From Rhodoferax lacus (lineage in GTDB: Bacteria > Pseudomonadota > Gammaproteobacteria > Burkholderiales > Burkholderiaceae_C): DNA of 64,000 nucleotides. The stretch spans positions 1-64,000 of the forward strand of contig NZ_QFZK01000002.1 of the NCBI RefSeq assembly GCF_003415675.1, in the 5' to 3' direction. Positions 42,406-51,165 of the stretch are shown here, one piece after another. A program made the translations under genes and the position numbers. The notes beneath the pieces were generated by a model. It saw only the letters and a list, made by a program, of their open reading frames with translations. It was not told the origin of the DNA and did not search any database. Numbering within the stretch: the first letter of the stretch is position 1; the number at the start of each line of letters is the position of its first letter.

Positions 42406-42867
42406 TTATTTGAAGCCGTTCTGACGCCAGGCTTCAAACACCGTCACCGCCACCGCGTTTGAGAGGTTCAGGCTGCGCTGGCCTTCGCGCATGGGCAGCT
42501 TCAGGCATTGCTCGGGGCCAAAGCTGGCGCGTACCGCCTCCGACAAACCCTTGGTCTCCGAGCCGAACACCAGCCAGTCGCCCGGCAGCAACCGCACATC
42601 AAACGGGCCGCGGGTGCCGCGCGTGGTCAGGGTGAACAGGCGGGTCGCGTCGGGCCTCTCGGTTTCCAGAAAAGCCTGCCAGTCGGCATGGCGCTTGAGC
42701 GTGGCGTACTCGTGGTAATCCAGCCCGGCGCGGCGCATCTGCTTGTCTTCCATGGAAAAACCCAGCGGCTCCACCAGATGCAGGTGGCAGCCGGTATTGG
42801 CGGCCAGGCGGATGATGTTGCCGGTGTTGGGAGGGATCTCCGGCTCCACCAAAACGATATTGAACAT
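42406..42867 (-). CDS. trmL: tRNA (cytidine/uridine-2'-O-)-methyltransferase TrmL
   Basis: A 153-residue SPOUT methyltransferase beginning FNIVLVEPEIPPNTGNIIRL, with GSETKGL and LPMREGQRSLNLSNAVAVTV knot motifs. TrmL methylates the wobble base of tRNA-Leu isoacceptors. It ends near the comF gene with a 6-base gap, on the same strand. Confidence 0.95.
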   Translation of the reverse strand: MFNIVLVEPEIPPNTGNIIRLAANTGCHLHLVEPLGFSMEDKQMRRAGLDYHEYATLKRHADWQAFLETERPDATRLFTLTTRGTRGPFDVRLLPGDWLVFGSETKGLSEAVRASFGPEQCLKLPMREGQRSLNLSNAVAVTVFEAWRQNGFK

Positions 42868-42873
42868 GCCCGA

Positions 42874-43569
42874 TTATTCCGTACGCGCCACCACCAGCGC
42901 CGTGATGTGCAAGGCGCCTGCGCGACGCAGCACCCGTGCGGCTTCAAACAGTGTGGCGCCGGTGGTCATCACATCATCAAGCAGCACGATGCGTTTGTTC
43001 TGCACCTCCGCCAAGCGCGTGGGCTCCAGCGCATAGGCGCCGCGCACGCCCAACAGCCGCTCGGCACGCGGCAGGCTGCTTTGGGCGGCCGTGTCTTTCA
43101 CCCGCAGCAGCACACCGGTTTGCACTTTGTCGGGCAAAAGTGCACGCGCCAGGACCAGCGTCTGGTTGAAGCCGCGCTCTTGCAGTCGCCTGGGTGACAG
43201 CGGCAGGGGCAGCAGCCAGTCGGCGCGATCCAGGGCAGGCTCCACCCAGGGCGCGGCGCGCAGCAAGGTGGCCAGGCTGTGGGCCCAGCCTGTATGTTCC
43301 TGAAATTTGAACTGGGTGATCAGGCCCGCCCAGGGGTAGTCGTAGGGCACGACCGCCAGGGCCTGGTCCACCGGCGGCGGCTGGACCAAACAGGCGCCGC
43401 ACTGGCGCATGCCAGCCAGCACCGGCAGGGCGCAGGTGTGGCAGCGCGCCACGGGCTGCGCAAAGCGCTGAACGCAGTCGTCGCACACGGCGCGCGCAGG
43501 CCAGGCATGGCACACCGCGCACTGGCTGGGCAGGCGGCCTGCAATCCCCTGGAGCAGTCTGCGAAACAT
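42874..43569 (-). CDS. ComF family protein (amidophosphoribosyltransferase-like)
   Basis: A 231-residue protein with an N-terminal zinc-finger cluster (CAVC, CDDC, CHTC, CGAC) and a C-terminal phosphoribosyltransferase domain with RIVLLDDVMTTGATL. ComF proteins support DNA uptake or recombination in transformable bacteria. ATG 43569 gives the family N-terminus (FRRLLQGIAGRLPSQCAVC). Divergent from the BioC-like gene. Confidence 0.9.
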   Translation of the reverse strand: MFRRLLQGIAGRLPSQCAVCHAWPARAVCDDCVQRFAQPVARCHTCALPVLAGMRQCGACLVQPPPVDQALAVVPYDYPWAGLITQFKFQEHTGWAHSLATLLRAAPWVEPALDRADWLLPLPLSPRRLQERGFNQTLVLARALLPDKVQTGVLLRVKDTAAQSSLPRAERLLGVRGAYALEPTRLAEVQNKRIVLLDDVMTTGATLFEAARVLRRAGALHITALVVARTE

Positions 43570-43606
43570 GGCGCCAATATACTGGCCCCTCGTTTTCTGC
43601 ATGACC

Positions 43607-44494
43607 ATGAGTACCCAACGTCCCCCCACCATCGATCCTCAAGCCGCCCAGCGTTGGGCGTCACAGGCACCGTCCGAGTCCGCCTGGCTGCATGAGGAGG
43701 TGGCACGGCGCATGGAAGAGCGCCTGCAATGGATTGTGCGTACGCCCGCGAGCTGGGTGCACTGGCGGCCTTTGCAAGGTGGCCGGCAGGTGCACGGGCC
43801 CCTGGTTAAACGCTACCCCAAGGCACAGTGCTACGTGCAACAGGCCAGTGAAGCCCACAGGGACATGGCGCGCTTGCAGTTTCAGCAAGCCTGGTGGAAG
43901 CCCGAGCGCTGGATGGGCAGCAGCCCGCAGTTTGTTGAGCCACCCCAGCCGGTGCAGATGCTGTGGGCCAACATGGCTTTGCATATGGAGGCCGATCCAC
44001 AGGGCCTGATACAGCGTTGGCATGCGGCGCTGGCGGTGGATGGCTTTTTGATGTTCTCCTGCCTGGGGCCCGACACCTTGCGTGAACTGCGCCCGGTTTA
44101 TGCCGACATGGGCTGGCCTGCACCCAGCCATGAATTCACCGATATGCACGACTGGGGTGACATGCTGGTGCACGCGGGCTTTGCCGAGCCGGTCATGGAC
44201 ATGGAGCACATCACCCTGAGCTATTCCAGTGCCGACAAACTGCTCGAAGAACTGCGCGGTCTGGGGCGCAATCTGCATCCGCAGCGCTTTGCTGGTCTGC
44301 GTGGGCGGCAATGGCGCAAGGCCTTGTGCGACACACTGGAGCGCCGATTGCGCGGCCCGGATGGGCGACTGTCACTGACCTTTGAAGTGATCTATGGCCA
44401 CGCCTTCAAACCGGTCCCCAAGCTGACGGTTCAGTCAGAAACACGTGTTCCGCTCGAAGAAATGCGACGCTCATTGCGCCAGATCAAGTCTTAA
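43607..44494 (+). CDS. BioC-like SAM-dependent methyltransferase with degenerate motif I
   Basis: A 295-residue protein with the betaproteobacterial BioC/malonyl-ACP methyltransferase outline: SESAWLHEEVARRMEERLQW near the start, WANMALHMEADPQGLIQRWHAAL as motif II, and LMFSCLGPDTLRELR. The glycine-rich SAM-binding motif I normally found after position 50 reads WVHWRPLQGGRQVHG, without the DxGxG loop, so SAM binding is doubtful or altered. The start could be 43601 or 43607. Confidence 0.7.
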   Translation: MSTQRPPTIDPQAAQRWASQAPSESAWLHEEVARRMEERLQWIVRTPASWVHWRPLQGGRQVHGPLVKRYPKAQCYVQQASEAHRDMARLQFQQAWWKPERWMGSSPQFVEPPQPVQMLWANMALHMEADPQGLIQRWHAALAVDGFLMFSCLGPDTLRELRPVYADMGWPAPSHEFTDMHDWGDMLVHAGFAEPVMDMEHITLSYSSADKLLEELRGLGRNLHPQRFAGLRGRQWRKALCDTLERRLRGPDGRLSLTFEVIYGHAFKPVPKLTVQSETRVPLEEMRRSLRQIKS

Positions 44495-44520
44495 TTTGCA
44501 TGGTGTCTGACTTTCGCGCT

Positions 44521-44542
44521 TGACATGCGGTAGCGCACGTCA
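44521..44542. promoter_or_regulatory. Inverted repeat upstream of the cytochrome oxidase operon
   Basis: TGACATGCG, GTAG, CGCACGTCA: a 9-bp dyad with one mismatch, 131 bases before the coxB start and followed by a TACAAT box at 44564-44569. It has no T-run and may be an operator or a weak terminator of the previous gene. Confidence 0.4.
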
Positions 44543-44673
44543 AGTTCAGGTAAAGCGCTGGGCTACAATCGCGCACAAATAATGTCTGGCGCAGCAATGC
44601 GACTTGGCCTCGGCGCAGACCGCTGGTTCCAGCAAAAGAGACGAAATACAGAAGCATGAAAGAGGTAAGAACG

Positions 44674-45858
44674 ATGAAGAGCGTTTTCAATGGGCTGGCT
44701 TCCTGGATGTGGGCTGCTGCCCTCTGGTTCGGTACTGGCGTGTTTTCGTTGGCGCACGCCGTGTCCGATCTCCCGGGTGGCCCTGGTGTGAACCAGCTCA
44801 ACCTGACCCAGGGTGTCACCAAAATCTCAGCAGACCAGGCATGGCTGCATTGGTTCATGCTGATCGTCTGCACGGTGGTCTTCCTGGCCGTGTTCGCCGT
44901 CATGTTCTATTCCATCTGGAAGCACCGCAAATCGCAAGGCCACAAGGCCGCCAACTTCCATGAAAGCGTGGCAGTTGAAATTGCCTGGACCCTGGCGCCT
45001 TTCATCATCGTTGTGGCCATGGGCCTGATGGCTACCAAGACTGTGGTGGCCATGAAGGACACCACCAACGCCGACCTGACCATCAAGGCCACCGGCATGC
45101 AGTGGAAGTGGGGCTATGACTACCTCAAGGGCGAAGGCGAAGGCATCGGCTTTGTCTCCACCCTGGACACCGCGCAGCGCGAGATGTCCAACAACGGCGG
45201 CCCCAAAAAGGGCGAGGTCGTGGAAGACTACCTGCTCAAGGTCGACAACCCGCTGGTGGTTCCCGTGGACAAGAAGATCCGCATCATCACCACCGCCAAC
45301 GATGTGATCCACGCCTTTATGGTGCCGGCCTTTGGTATCAAGCAGGATGCCATCCCTGGCTTTGTGCGCGACACCTGGTTCCGTGCCGAAAAAGTAGGTG
45401 ACTACCACGGCCAGTGTGCCGAGCTGTGCGGCAAGGAACATGCCTACATGCCCATCCATGTGAAGGTGCTCTCGGCCGCTGACTACAGCGCCTGGGTGGC
45501 GGCTGAGCAGAAGAAAATGGCCGCCAAGATGGATGATCCGGCCAAGGTCTGGGCCCTGGACGACATTCTGGCGCGCGGCGAAAAAGTCTACGCAGCCAAT
45601 TGCGTGGCCTGCCACCAGGCCAACGGCAAGGGCGGCGGACCGATCAAGCCCCTGGACGGCGCAGCCGTGGTGCTGGATGCCGACAAGAGCAAACAGATCC
45701 TGGTGCTGCTCAATGGCCAGAACAATGCTGCCATGCCATCCTGGAAGGCACTGAGCGATACCGACATTGCGGCGGTCATCAGCTATACCAAGAACCATTG
45801 GTCCAACAAGACCGGCCAGCTGGTGCAGCCCGCCGACGTCCTGGCCTTGCGCAAGTAG
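44674..45858 (+). CDS. coxB: Cytochrome c oxidase subunit II with C-terminal cytochrome c domain
   Basis: A 394-residue membrane protein: signal-like first helix, two membrane helices (WFMLIVCTVVFLAVFAVMFY; VEIAWTLAPFIIVVAMGLM), the CuA domain with QWKWGYDYL and HGQCAELCGKEHAYMP, then a C-terminal heme c domain with CVACHQANGKGG. The extra cytochrome domain is the caa3 form. ATG 44674 is preferred to 44656 because AGAGG lies in front of it. It is the first gene of the oxidase operon. Confidence 0.93.
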   Translation: MKSVFNGLASWMWAAALWFGTGVFSLAHAVSDLPGGPGVNQLNLTQGVTKISADQAWLHWFMLIVCTVVFLAVFAVMFYSIWKHRKSQGHKAANFHESVAVEIAWTLAPFIIVVAMGLMATKTVVAMKDTTNADLTIKATGMQWKWGYDYLKGEGEGIGFVSTLDTAQREMSNNGGPKKGEVVEDYLLKVDNPLVVPVDKKIRIITTANDVIHAFMVPAFGIKQDAIPGFVRDTWFRAEKVGDYHGQCAELCGKEHAYMPIHVKVLSAADYSAWVAAEQKKMAAKMDDPAKVWALDDILARGEKVYAANCVACHQANGKGGGPIKPLDGAAVVLDADKSKQILVLLNGQNNAAMPSWKALSDTDIAAVISYTKNHWSNKTGQLVQPADVLALRK

Positions 45859-45914
45859 TTGCCCACGGGTAATCAACGCAAGACCACCAGAAGTGAATTG
45901 AGAAGGAAAAGACA

Positions 45915-47549
45915 ATGAGCGCAGTTCTCGGCCAACACGACCACGCCCATGGCCACGATGATGGGCACCATGACGACCACCACGCCCCCACGGGCTGGCG
46001 CCGTTGGGTGTTTGCCACCAACCACAAGGACATCGGTACCCTGTACATGATGTTCAGCCTGACCATGCTGATGATTGGCGGCGTATTGGCACTGCTGATC
46101 CGTGCCGAACTGTTCCAGCCTGGCCTGCAACTGGTCAACCCCGAGTTGTTCAATTCGCTGACCACCATGCACGGCCTGATCATGGTGTTTGGCGCCATCA
46201 TGCCGGGCTTCGTGGGCTTTGCGAACTGGATGATTCCGCTGCAGATCGGCGCAGCCGACATGGCCTTTGCCCGCATGAATAACTTCAGCTTCTGGCTGAT
46301 GATTCCTGCTGGCGCCATGCTGGCCGGTTCCTTCTTCATGCCCGGTGGCGCACCCGCTGCCGGCTGGACGCTGTACGCACCGCTGACCCTGCAGATGGGC
46401 CCCTCCATGGACGCCGGCATTTTTGCCATGCACATCCTGGGCGCCTCTTCCATCATGGGCTCGATCAACATCATCGTGACCATCCTGAACATGCGCGCTC
46501 CCGGCATGACGCTGATGAAGATGCCCATGTTCGCCTGGACCTGGCTGATCACCGCCTACCTGCTGATCGCCGTCATGCCGGTTCTGGCAGGCGCCATCAC
46601 CATGACGCTGACCGACCGCCACTTTGGCACCAGCTTCTTCAACCCCGCCGGTGGCGGTGACCCGGTGATGTACCAGCACATATTCTGGTTCTTCGGCCAC
46701 CCCGAGGTGTACATCATGATCTTGCCGGCCTTCGGCATCATCAGCCAGATCGTGCCGGCCTTCGCCCGCAAGCGCCTGTTCGGCTACGCCTCCATGGTGT
46801 ATGCAACCTCTTCAATCGCCATCCTGTCGTTTATCGTCTGGGCACACCACATGTTCACCACCGGCATGCCGGTGACAGGCCAGCTGTTCTTCATGTACGC
46901 CACCATGCTGATCGCGGTGCCCACCGCCGTGAAGATCTTCAACTGGATTGCCACCATGTGGCGCGGCTCCATGACCTTCGAGACCCCCATGCTGTTTGCC
47001 GTGGGCTTTATCTTCGTGTTCACCATGGGCGGCTTCACCGGTCTGATCTGCGCCATGGCGCCCATCGACATCCAGCTGCAGGACACCTACTACGTGGTGG
47101 CCCACTTCCACTACGTGCTGGTGGCAGGCTCGCTGTATGCCATGTTTGCCGGCTACTACTACTGGTGCCCGAAGTGGACCGGCGTGATGTACAACGAAAC
47201 GCGCGGCAAGATCCACTTCTGGTGGTCGCTGATTGCCTTCAACATCACCTTCTTCCCCATGCACTTCCTGGGACTGGCCGGCATGCCGCGCCGCTACGCC
47301 GACTACCCCATGCAGTTCGCTGACTTCAACGCAGTGGCCTCCGTGGGTGCTTTGGGCTTCGGTCTGGCGCAGGTGTTCTTCATCTTCTTCATCGTCATCC
47401 CCACCATGCGTGGCAAGGGTGAAAAAGCACCCCAGAAGCCCTGGGAAGGCGCCGAAGGCCTGGAGTGGGAAGTTCCCTCGCCCGCACCCTTCCACACTTT
47501 TGAGACACCTCCCAAGCTGGATGCAACGGCAACCCGCGTGATTGGTTAA
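45915..47549 (+). CDS. ctaD: Cytochrome c oxidase subunit I
   Basis: A 544-residue COX1 protein with about twelve membrane helices. Heme a ligand region [11 protein letters not shown], heme-copper site [18 protein letters not shown] and [10 protein letters not shown], and the heme a/a3 ligands in [15 protein letters not shown] are all present. The cytosolic N-terminus is rich in histidine ([16 protein letters not shown]), which may bind copper or other metal. A GAAGGAAA site precedes the ATG. Confidence 0.96.
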   Translation: MSAVLGQHDHAHGHDDGHHDDHHAPTGWRRWVFATNHKDIGTLYMMFSLTMLMIGGVLALLIRAELFQPGLQLVNPELFNSLTTMHGLIMVFGAIMPGFVGFANWMIPLQIGAADMAFARMNNFSFWLMIPAGAMLAGSFFMPGGAPAAGWTLYAPLTLQMGPSMDAGIFAMHILGASSIMGSINIIVTILNMRAPGMTLMKMPMFAWTWLITAYLLIAVMPVLAGAITMTLTDRHFGTSFFNPAGGGDPVMYQHIFWFFGHPEVYIMILPAFGIISQIVPAFARKRLFGYASMVYATSSIAILSFIVWAHHMFTTGMPVTGQLFFMYATMLIAVPTAVKIFNWIATMWRGSMTFETPMLFAVGFIFVFTMGGFTGLICAMAPIDIQLQDTYYVVAHFHYVLVAGSLYAMFAGYYYWCPKWTGVMYNETRGKIHFWWSLIAFNITFFPMHFLGLAGMPRRYADYPMQFADFNAVASVGALGFGLAQVFFIFFIVIPTMRGKGEKAPQKPWEGAEGLEWEVPSPAPFHTFETPPKLDATATRVIG

Positions 47550-47553
47550 GGCC

Positions 47554-47670
47554 ATGGCAATGACACCTGAGCAAAAGAAATCCAACCTGCGCATGGGCCT
47601 GATCCTGGCCTCGGTGGCGGCGGTTTTCTTCATCGGCTTCATGGCCAAGATGATCATCCTGGGCCTGTAA
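47554..47670 (+). CDS. Small cytochrome oxidase assembly-type membrane protein
   Basis: A 38-residue reading (AMTPEQKKSNLRMGLILASV start, one membrane helix VAAVFFIGFMAKMIILG). It sits 4 bases after ctaD and 3 before ctaG, a position and pattern known for the betaproteobacterial small oxidase assembly protein. It is too short for routine gene callers. Confidence 0.8.
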   Translation: MAMTPEQKKSNLRMGLILASVAAVFFIGFMAKMIILGL

Positions 47671-47673
47671 GCC

Positions 47674-48273
47674 ATGAACCTGGTGCGCCTGAACCGACAG
47701 ATGCTGGGCAAATTGGCCGTGGTGACGGTGGCCATGTTCGGCTTTGGTTACGCGCTGGTGCCCATGTACAAGGCGATATGCGAGTTCACCGGCATCAACG
47801 TGCTGGCGCTGGGCGAGCAGGCCATACCGGGCGTGAAGTCCCAAGTGCCTGCCAACACACAAGTCGATTTGAGCCGCACCATCACCGTTGAGTTCGATGC
47901 CAACTCGCGCGGACCCTGGGAGTTCAAACCGGCTACGCGCTCGCTGCAAGTGCATCCGGGTGAACTCACCACGGTGATGTACGAGTTCCAGAATGTGCAG
48001 AACCGCCGCATGTCGGCGCAGGCCATTCCCAGCTATGCACCGCAGCAGGCGCAGGCCCACTTCAACAAGGTGGAGTGCTTCTGCTTTAACCAGTACACGC
48101 TGGAGCCTGGTGAAAAGAAGGTGTGGCCCGTGGCCTTTGTGATTGACAGCAAGCTGTCCAAGGACGTGAATACCATTACCTTGTCGTACACGTTTTTTGA
48201 AGTCGGCAGCGGCACACCCCCGGCACCGGTTGCCAGTGTGAAGTTGCCCGCTGTGGCCGGGCTGGGCTCGTAA
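47674..48273 (+). CDS. ctaG: Cytochrome c oxidase assembly protein CtaG/Cox11
   Basis: A 199-residue protein with one N-terminal membrane anchor and a periplasmic copper-binding domain with the VECFCFNQYTLEPGE motif, and SYTFFEV at the end. Cox11 delivers copper to the CuB site of subunit I. Its stop overlaps the next ATG (TAATG). Confidence 0.95.
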   Translation: MNLVRLNRQMLGKLAVVTVAMFGFGYALVPMYKAICEFTGINVLALGEQAIPGVKSQVPANTQVDLSRTITVEFDANSRGPWEFKPATRSLQVHPGELTTVMYEFQNVQNRRMSAQAIPSYAPQQAQAHFNKVECFCFNQYTLEPGEKKVWPVAFVIDSKLSKDVNTITLSYTFFEVGSGTPPAPVASVKLPAVAGLGS

Positions 48274-48491
48274 TGGCGGATGCGCCCCAGGGTGACAAGC
48301 GCACCTCCGGTTCGATAGCGCACAGCATGAAGCTGGTGGCTTGGTCGATGTTGGGCATACGCAGCCGCAAGGGCTACCAGGATGACCTGTCCAAGGTCAA
48401 TCCGGTGCATGTGCTGCTGGTGGGTTTTGTGGCGGTGCTGCTGTTGGTGGTGTCGCTGATTGGTTTGGTAAATTGGGTCGTGGCCAAGTAG
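48273..48491 (+). CDS. DUF2970 family membrane protein
   Basis: A 72-residue protein with SMKLVAWSMLGIRSRKGYQDD and one C-terminal membrane helix. DUF2970 proteins regularly lie between ctaG and coxC in Burkholderiales and probably aid oxidase assembly; function is not established. It overlaps the ctaG stop by one base. Confidence 0.85.
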   Translation: MADAPQGDKRTSGSIAHSMKLVAWSMLGIRSRKGYQDDLSKVNPVHVLLVGFVAVLLLVVSLIGLVNWVVAK

Positions 48492-48543
48492 GGCACGGCG
48501 CGGATCACACGTTGTTAGAAGAATTTGAAGGAATGGAGCAGAA

Positions 48544-49425
48544 ATGAGTTCAAGCGCACACGGAACCACACCGTACTATTTCGTACCCGGGCCCTCACGC
48601 CACCCGGCCATGGCTGCCCTGGGCCTGTTCTTTGTCATCCTGGGTGCTGGCCAATGGGTCAACGGTGCTGAGTGGGGCAAGTACTCCCTTTTGTTTGGTA
48701 TGGCCTGGTGGCTGTTTGTGCTGTACCAGTGGTTTGGTGATGCCATTTCCGAGAGCGTCAGTGGCCAGTATTCGCGCCGCATCGACATCTCGTTCCGCTG
48801 GAGCATGAGCTGGTTCATCTTCTCTGAAGTCATGTTCTTCGGCGCCTTCTTCACCGCCCTGTGGTGGGCGCGCGCGCACTCGGTGCCCGCCCTGGGCAGC
48901 CTGGACAACGCCATTCTGTGGCCTGGCTTCAAGGCCGTATGGCCCAGCCTGGCCGCAGGCGTGACGGCCTCACCCGCTGGCACCGTGGAAGCCTTCACCA
49001 CCATGGGCCCCTGGCCTTTGCCCACCATCAACACGGCCCTGCTGCTGACCTCCGGCGTGACCCTGACGATTGCCCACCATGCCTTGCTGGTGAACAACCG
49101 CAGCCGCACCATCGGCTTCATGTGGGCTACCGTGCTGCTGGGTATCGTGTTCCTGTTTGTGCAGGGCTACGAATACCACCATGCCTACTCCGAGCTCAAC
49201 CTCAAGCTCACTTCCGGCGTTTACGGCTCGACCTTCTTCATGCTCACGGGCTTCCACGGCTTCCATGTGCTGGTGGGCATGCTGATGTTGCTGTTCATTA
49301 CCCTGCGCCTGCAAAAAGGCCACTTCAGCGCCGACAACCATTTTGGTTTTGAGGGCGCGGCCTGGTACTGGCACTTTGTGGACGTGGTCTGGCTGGGTCT
49401 CTACATCCTGGTGTACTGGCTCTGA
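48544..49425 (+). CDS. ctaE: Cytochrome c oxidase subunit III
   Basis: A 293-residue polytopic COX3 protein with SWFIFSEVMFFGAFFTALWW, GFHGFHVLVGMLMLLFITLR and AAWYWHFVDVVWLGLYILVY. An AGAAGGAA-like site lies upstream. A terminator follows, so the structural oxidase operon ends here. Confidence 0.96.
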   Translation: MSSSAHGTTPYYFVPGPSRHPAMAALGLFFVILGAGQWVNGAEWGKYSLLFGMAWWLFVLYQWFGDAISESVSGQYSRRIDISFRWSMSWFIFSEVMFFGAFFTALWWARAHSVPALGSLDNAILWPGFKAVWPSLAAGVTASPAGTVEAFTTMGPWPLPTINTALLLTSGVTLTIAHHALLVNNRSRTIGFMWATVLLGIVFLFVQGYEYHHAYSELNLKLTSGVYGSTFFMLTGFHGFHVLVGMLMLLFITLRLQKGHFSADNHFGFEGAAWYWHFVDVVWLGLYILVYWL

Positions 49426-49444
49426 GCGAAAAAGGCTCCCAGAA

Positions 49445-49471
49445 AAAAGGCACCGCTTGCGGTGCCTTTTT
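49445..49471. terminator. Rho-independent terminator of the cox operon
   Basis: GGCACCGC (49449-49456), TT, GCGGTGCC (49459-49466), flanked by A-tract and T-run, between the convergent ctaE and twin-TM genes; can act on both strands. Confidence 0.85.
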
Positions 49472-49497
49472 GATTGGTGCCGTATAACCCTACAGGC

Positions 49498-49722
49498 CTA
49501 TTGCCCGGCCGCGATGCCGGTCGGATGCACCCAGCCCATTTTCCAGGACACCAGCATGCACACAAACAGCAGCACCGAAAAGCCCACCCGCATGGCCAGT
49601 GCACGCGCCATGCGTTTGGACTTGTCCGGCGCTTCTGCCTGGCCCCCGCGCAGCATGAAGAACAGGGCCGCGCCCAGGCTGGCAATGATGGCCAGGAATG
49701 CAAGTGCAACAAGGTATGACAT
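49498..49722 (-). CDS. Twin-transmembrane (DUF2909-type) protein
   Basis: A 74-residue protein with two membrane helices (LVALAFLAIIASLGAALFFML; FSVLLFVCMLVSWKMGWV), matching the small twin-TM proteins found beside oxidase genes. Start ATG at 49722; the surf1 gene begins 15 bases away on the other strand. Confidence 0.8.
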   Translation of the reverse strand: MSYLVALAFLAIIASLGAALFFMLRGGQAEAPDKSKRMARALAMRVGFSVLLFVCMLVSWKMGWVHPTGIAAGQ

Positions 49723-49737
49723 GGTCAGGATTATCCC

Positions 49738-50475
49738 GTGAAAGCCCGAACACGGTTGGTGCTGATCACCCTGGCCACCGTGCTGGGCATTGCCACGACC
49801 GCGTCGCTGGGCCAATGGCAACTCAACCGAGCCGCGCAGAAGGAGTCACTGCAAGCCAGCATGGACGCGCAAAGCAGCAAGCACCGGGTGGACGCGGCCC
49901 TGCTGCTGGCCACTGCCGACCCGACCACGCTGGTGCATCAGCATGCCTTGCTGCGCGGGCAGTGGCTGGCTGACCAGACGGTGTACCTGGACAACCGGCA
50001 GATGCACGCGAAGGTCGGTTTTTTTGCCGTTACACCCTTGGCGCTGGAAGGTAGTGGCCATGTGATCCTGGTGCAGCGCGGCTGGGTACAGCGCAATTTT
50101 GAAGAGCGTGACAAGGTGCCGGCCATTGAAACGCCATCAGGCAATGTCACAGTGGAGGGACGTATCGCCCCACCCCCCGGGAAGCTATTCGAGTTGGGCA
50201 CGCCCTCGCAGGGCGCGATACGGCAAAATCTCGACCTGAGCCAGATGCAGGCGCAACTCCAAGCGCACATGCTGCCCGTGCTGCTGGTGCAGACCGGTGC
50301 GCCCAGCGAAGGCCTGTTGCGTGACTGGCCTGCCGTCAACCTGGGTGTTGAAAAGCATTACGGCTATGCCCTGCAATGGTTTGGCATGGCCACCTTGATG
50401 GCTTTGCTCTACCTCTGGTACCAGTTTTTAAGACCCTATTTCCACCGCACCAAGGACTCCAAGCCCCATGCATAG
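49738..50475 (+). CDS. SURF1 family oxidase assembly protein
   Basis: A 245-residue protein with N- and C-terminal membrane helices and the family signatures LGQWQLNRAAQKE, YLDNRQ, VQRGWVQR and GYALQWFGMATLMALLYLWYQF. SURF1 assists heme a insertion into subunit I. The start is GTG 49738. The 3' end overlaps the next gene. Confidence 0.92.
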   Translation: MKARTRLVLITLATVLGIATTASLGQWQLNRAAQKESLQASMDAQSSKHRVDAALLLATADPTTLVHQHALLRGQWLADQTVYLDNRQMHAKVGFFAVTPLALEGSGHVILVQRGWVQRNFEERDKVPAIETPSGNVTVEGRIAPPPGKLFELGTPSQGAIRQNLDLSQMQAQLQAHMLPVLLVQTGAPSEGLLRDWPAVNLGVEKHYGYALQWFGMATLMALLYLWYQFLRPYFHRTKDSKPHA

Positions 50476-51160
50476 CGACAGCCCGCAAGACGACCAGCCC
50501 CTGGGCCTGACAGTTCACACCATGCCCACGGCCGCGCAAATCGCTGCTGACCCGGTGGCGCGTACCCGCGTGGGTCGCTGGAAGATGGCCCTGGTGCTGC
50601 TGATTTGTGCCGCACCGGTGGTGGCCTCGTATTTCACCTACTACGTGGTGCGCCCCGAGGGGCGTCGCAACTACGGCGAACTGATCACGCCGCAACGCCC
50701 TTTGCCGGATCTGGCTGGCACCACACTGGACGGCAGCCCGGTCAGCCTGCGCGTGCTCAAGGACCAGTGGCTGCTGATCAGCGTGGCTGGTGGCGCCTGT
50801 GACGCTGCCTGCACCAACCATTTGTATTTCCAGCGACAACTGCGTGAAGGGCTGGGCAAAAACAAGGACCGCCTGGACCGCGTCTGGCTGGTAGACGATG
50901 CGGCCCCGGTGGCCGACACATTGCAACCGGCCCTGCGCGACTCTACGGTCATCCGCGTGCCGCGCGAGGCACTGGCCCAGTGGCTGGCTGCGCAACCCGG
51001 CAAGCAATTGGAAGACCACCTCTACGTGGTGGACCCCATGGGCAACTGGATGATGCGCTTTGCAGCCGGCGTCGACTTGCAGACCGCACCGAAGATCAAG
51101 AAAGACCTGGAGCACCTGATGCGCGGCTCCGAAGGTTGGGACCAGGCTGGTCGCCCCTGA
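50468..51160 (+). CDS. Membrane-anchored SCO-like thioredoxin-fold protein
   Basis: A 230-residue protein with one membrane helix (MALVLLICAAPVVASYFTYY) and a thioredoxin-like domain with a CDAAC motif (CxxxC), as in SCO copper chaperones, but otherwise divergent. A distal DDAAP and HLYVVDPMGNWMM resemble the SCO DxxxH/YLVD regions; the conserved copper-binding His is not obvious. It overlaps surf1 by 8 bases, so it is an assembly gene of the same operon. Confidence 0.75.
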   Translation: MHSDSPQDDQPLGLTVHTMPTAAQIAADPVARTRVGRWKMALVLLICAAPVVASYFTYYVVRPEGRRNYGELITPQRPLPDLAGTTLDGSPVSLRVLKDQWLLISVAGGACDAACTNHLYFQRQLREGLGKNKDRLDRVWLVDDAAPVADTLQPALRDSTVIRVPREALAQWLAAQPGKQLEDHLYVVDPMGNWMMRFAAGVDLQTAPKIKKDLEHLMRGSEGWDQAGRP

Positions 51161-51165
51161 AGTCC

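Noticed and set aside
44520..44569. TTGACA (44520) with TACAAT (44564) as a promoter for coxB
   Set aside because: The spacing of 38 bases is far too long for a single sigma-70 promoter; only the TACAAT box is plausible.
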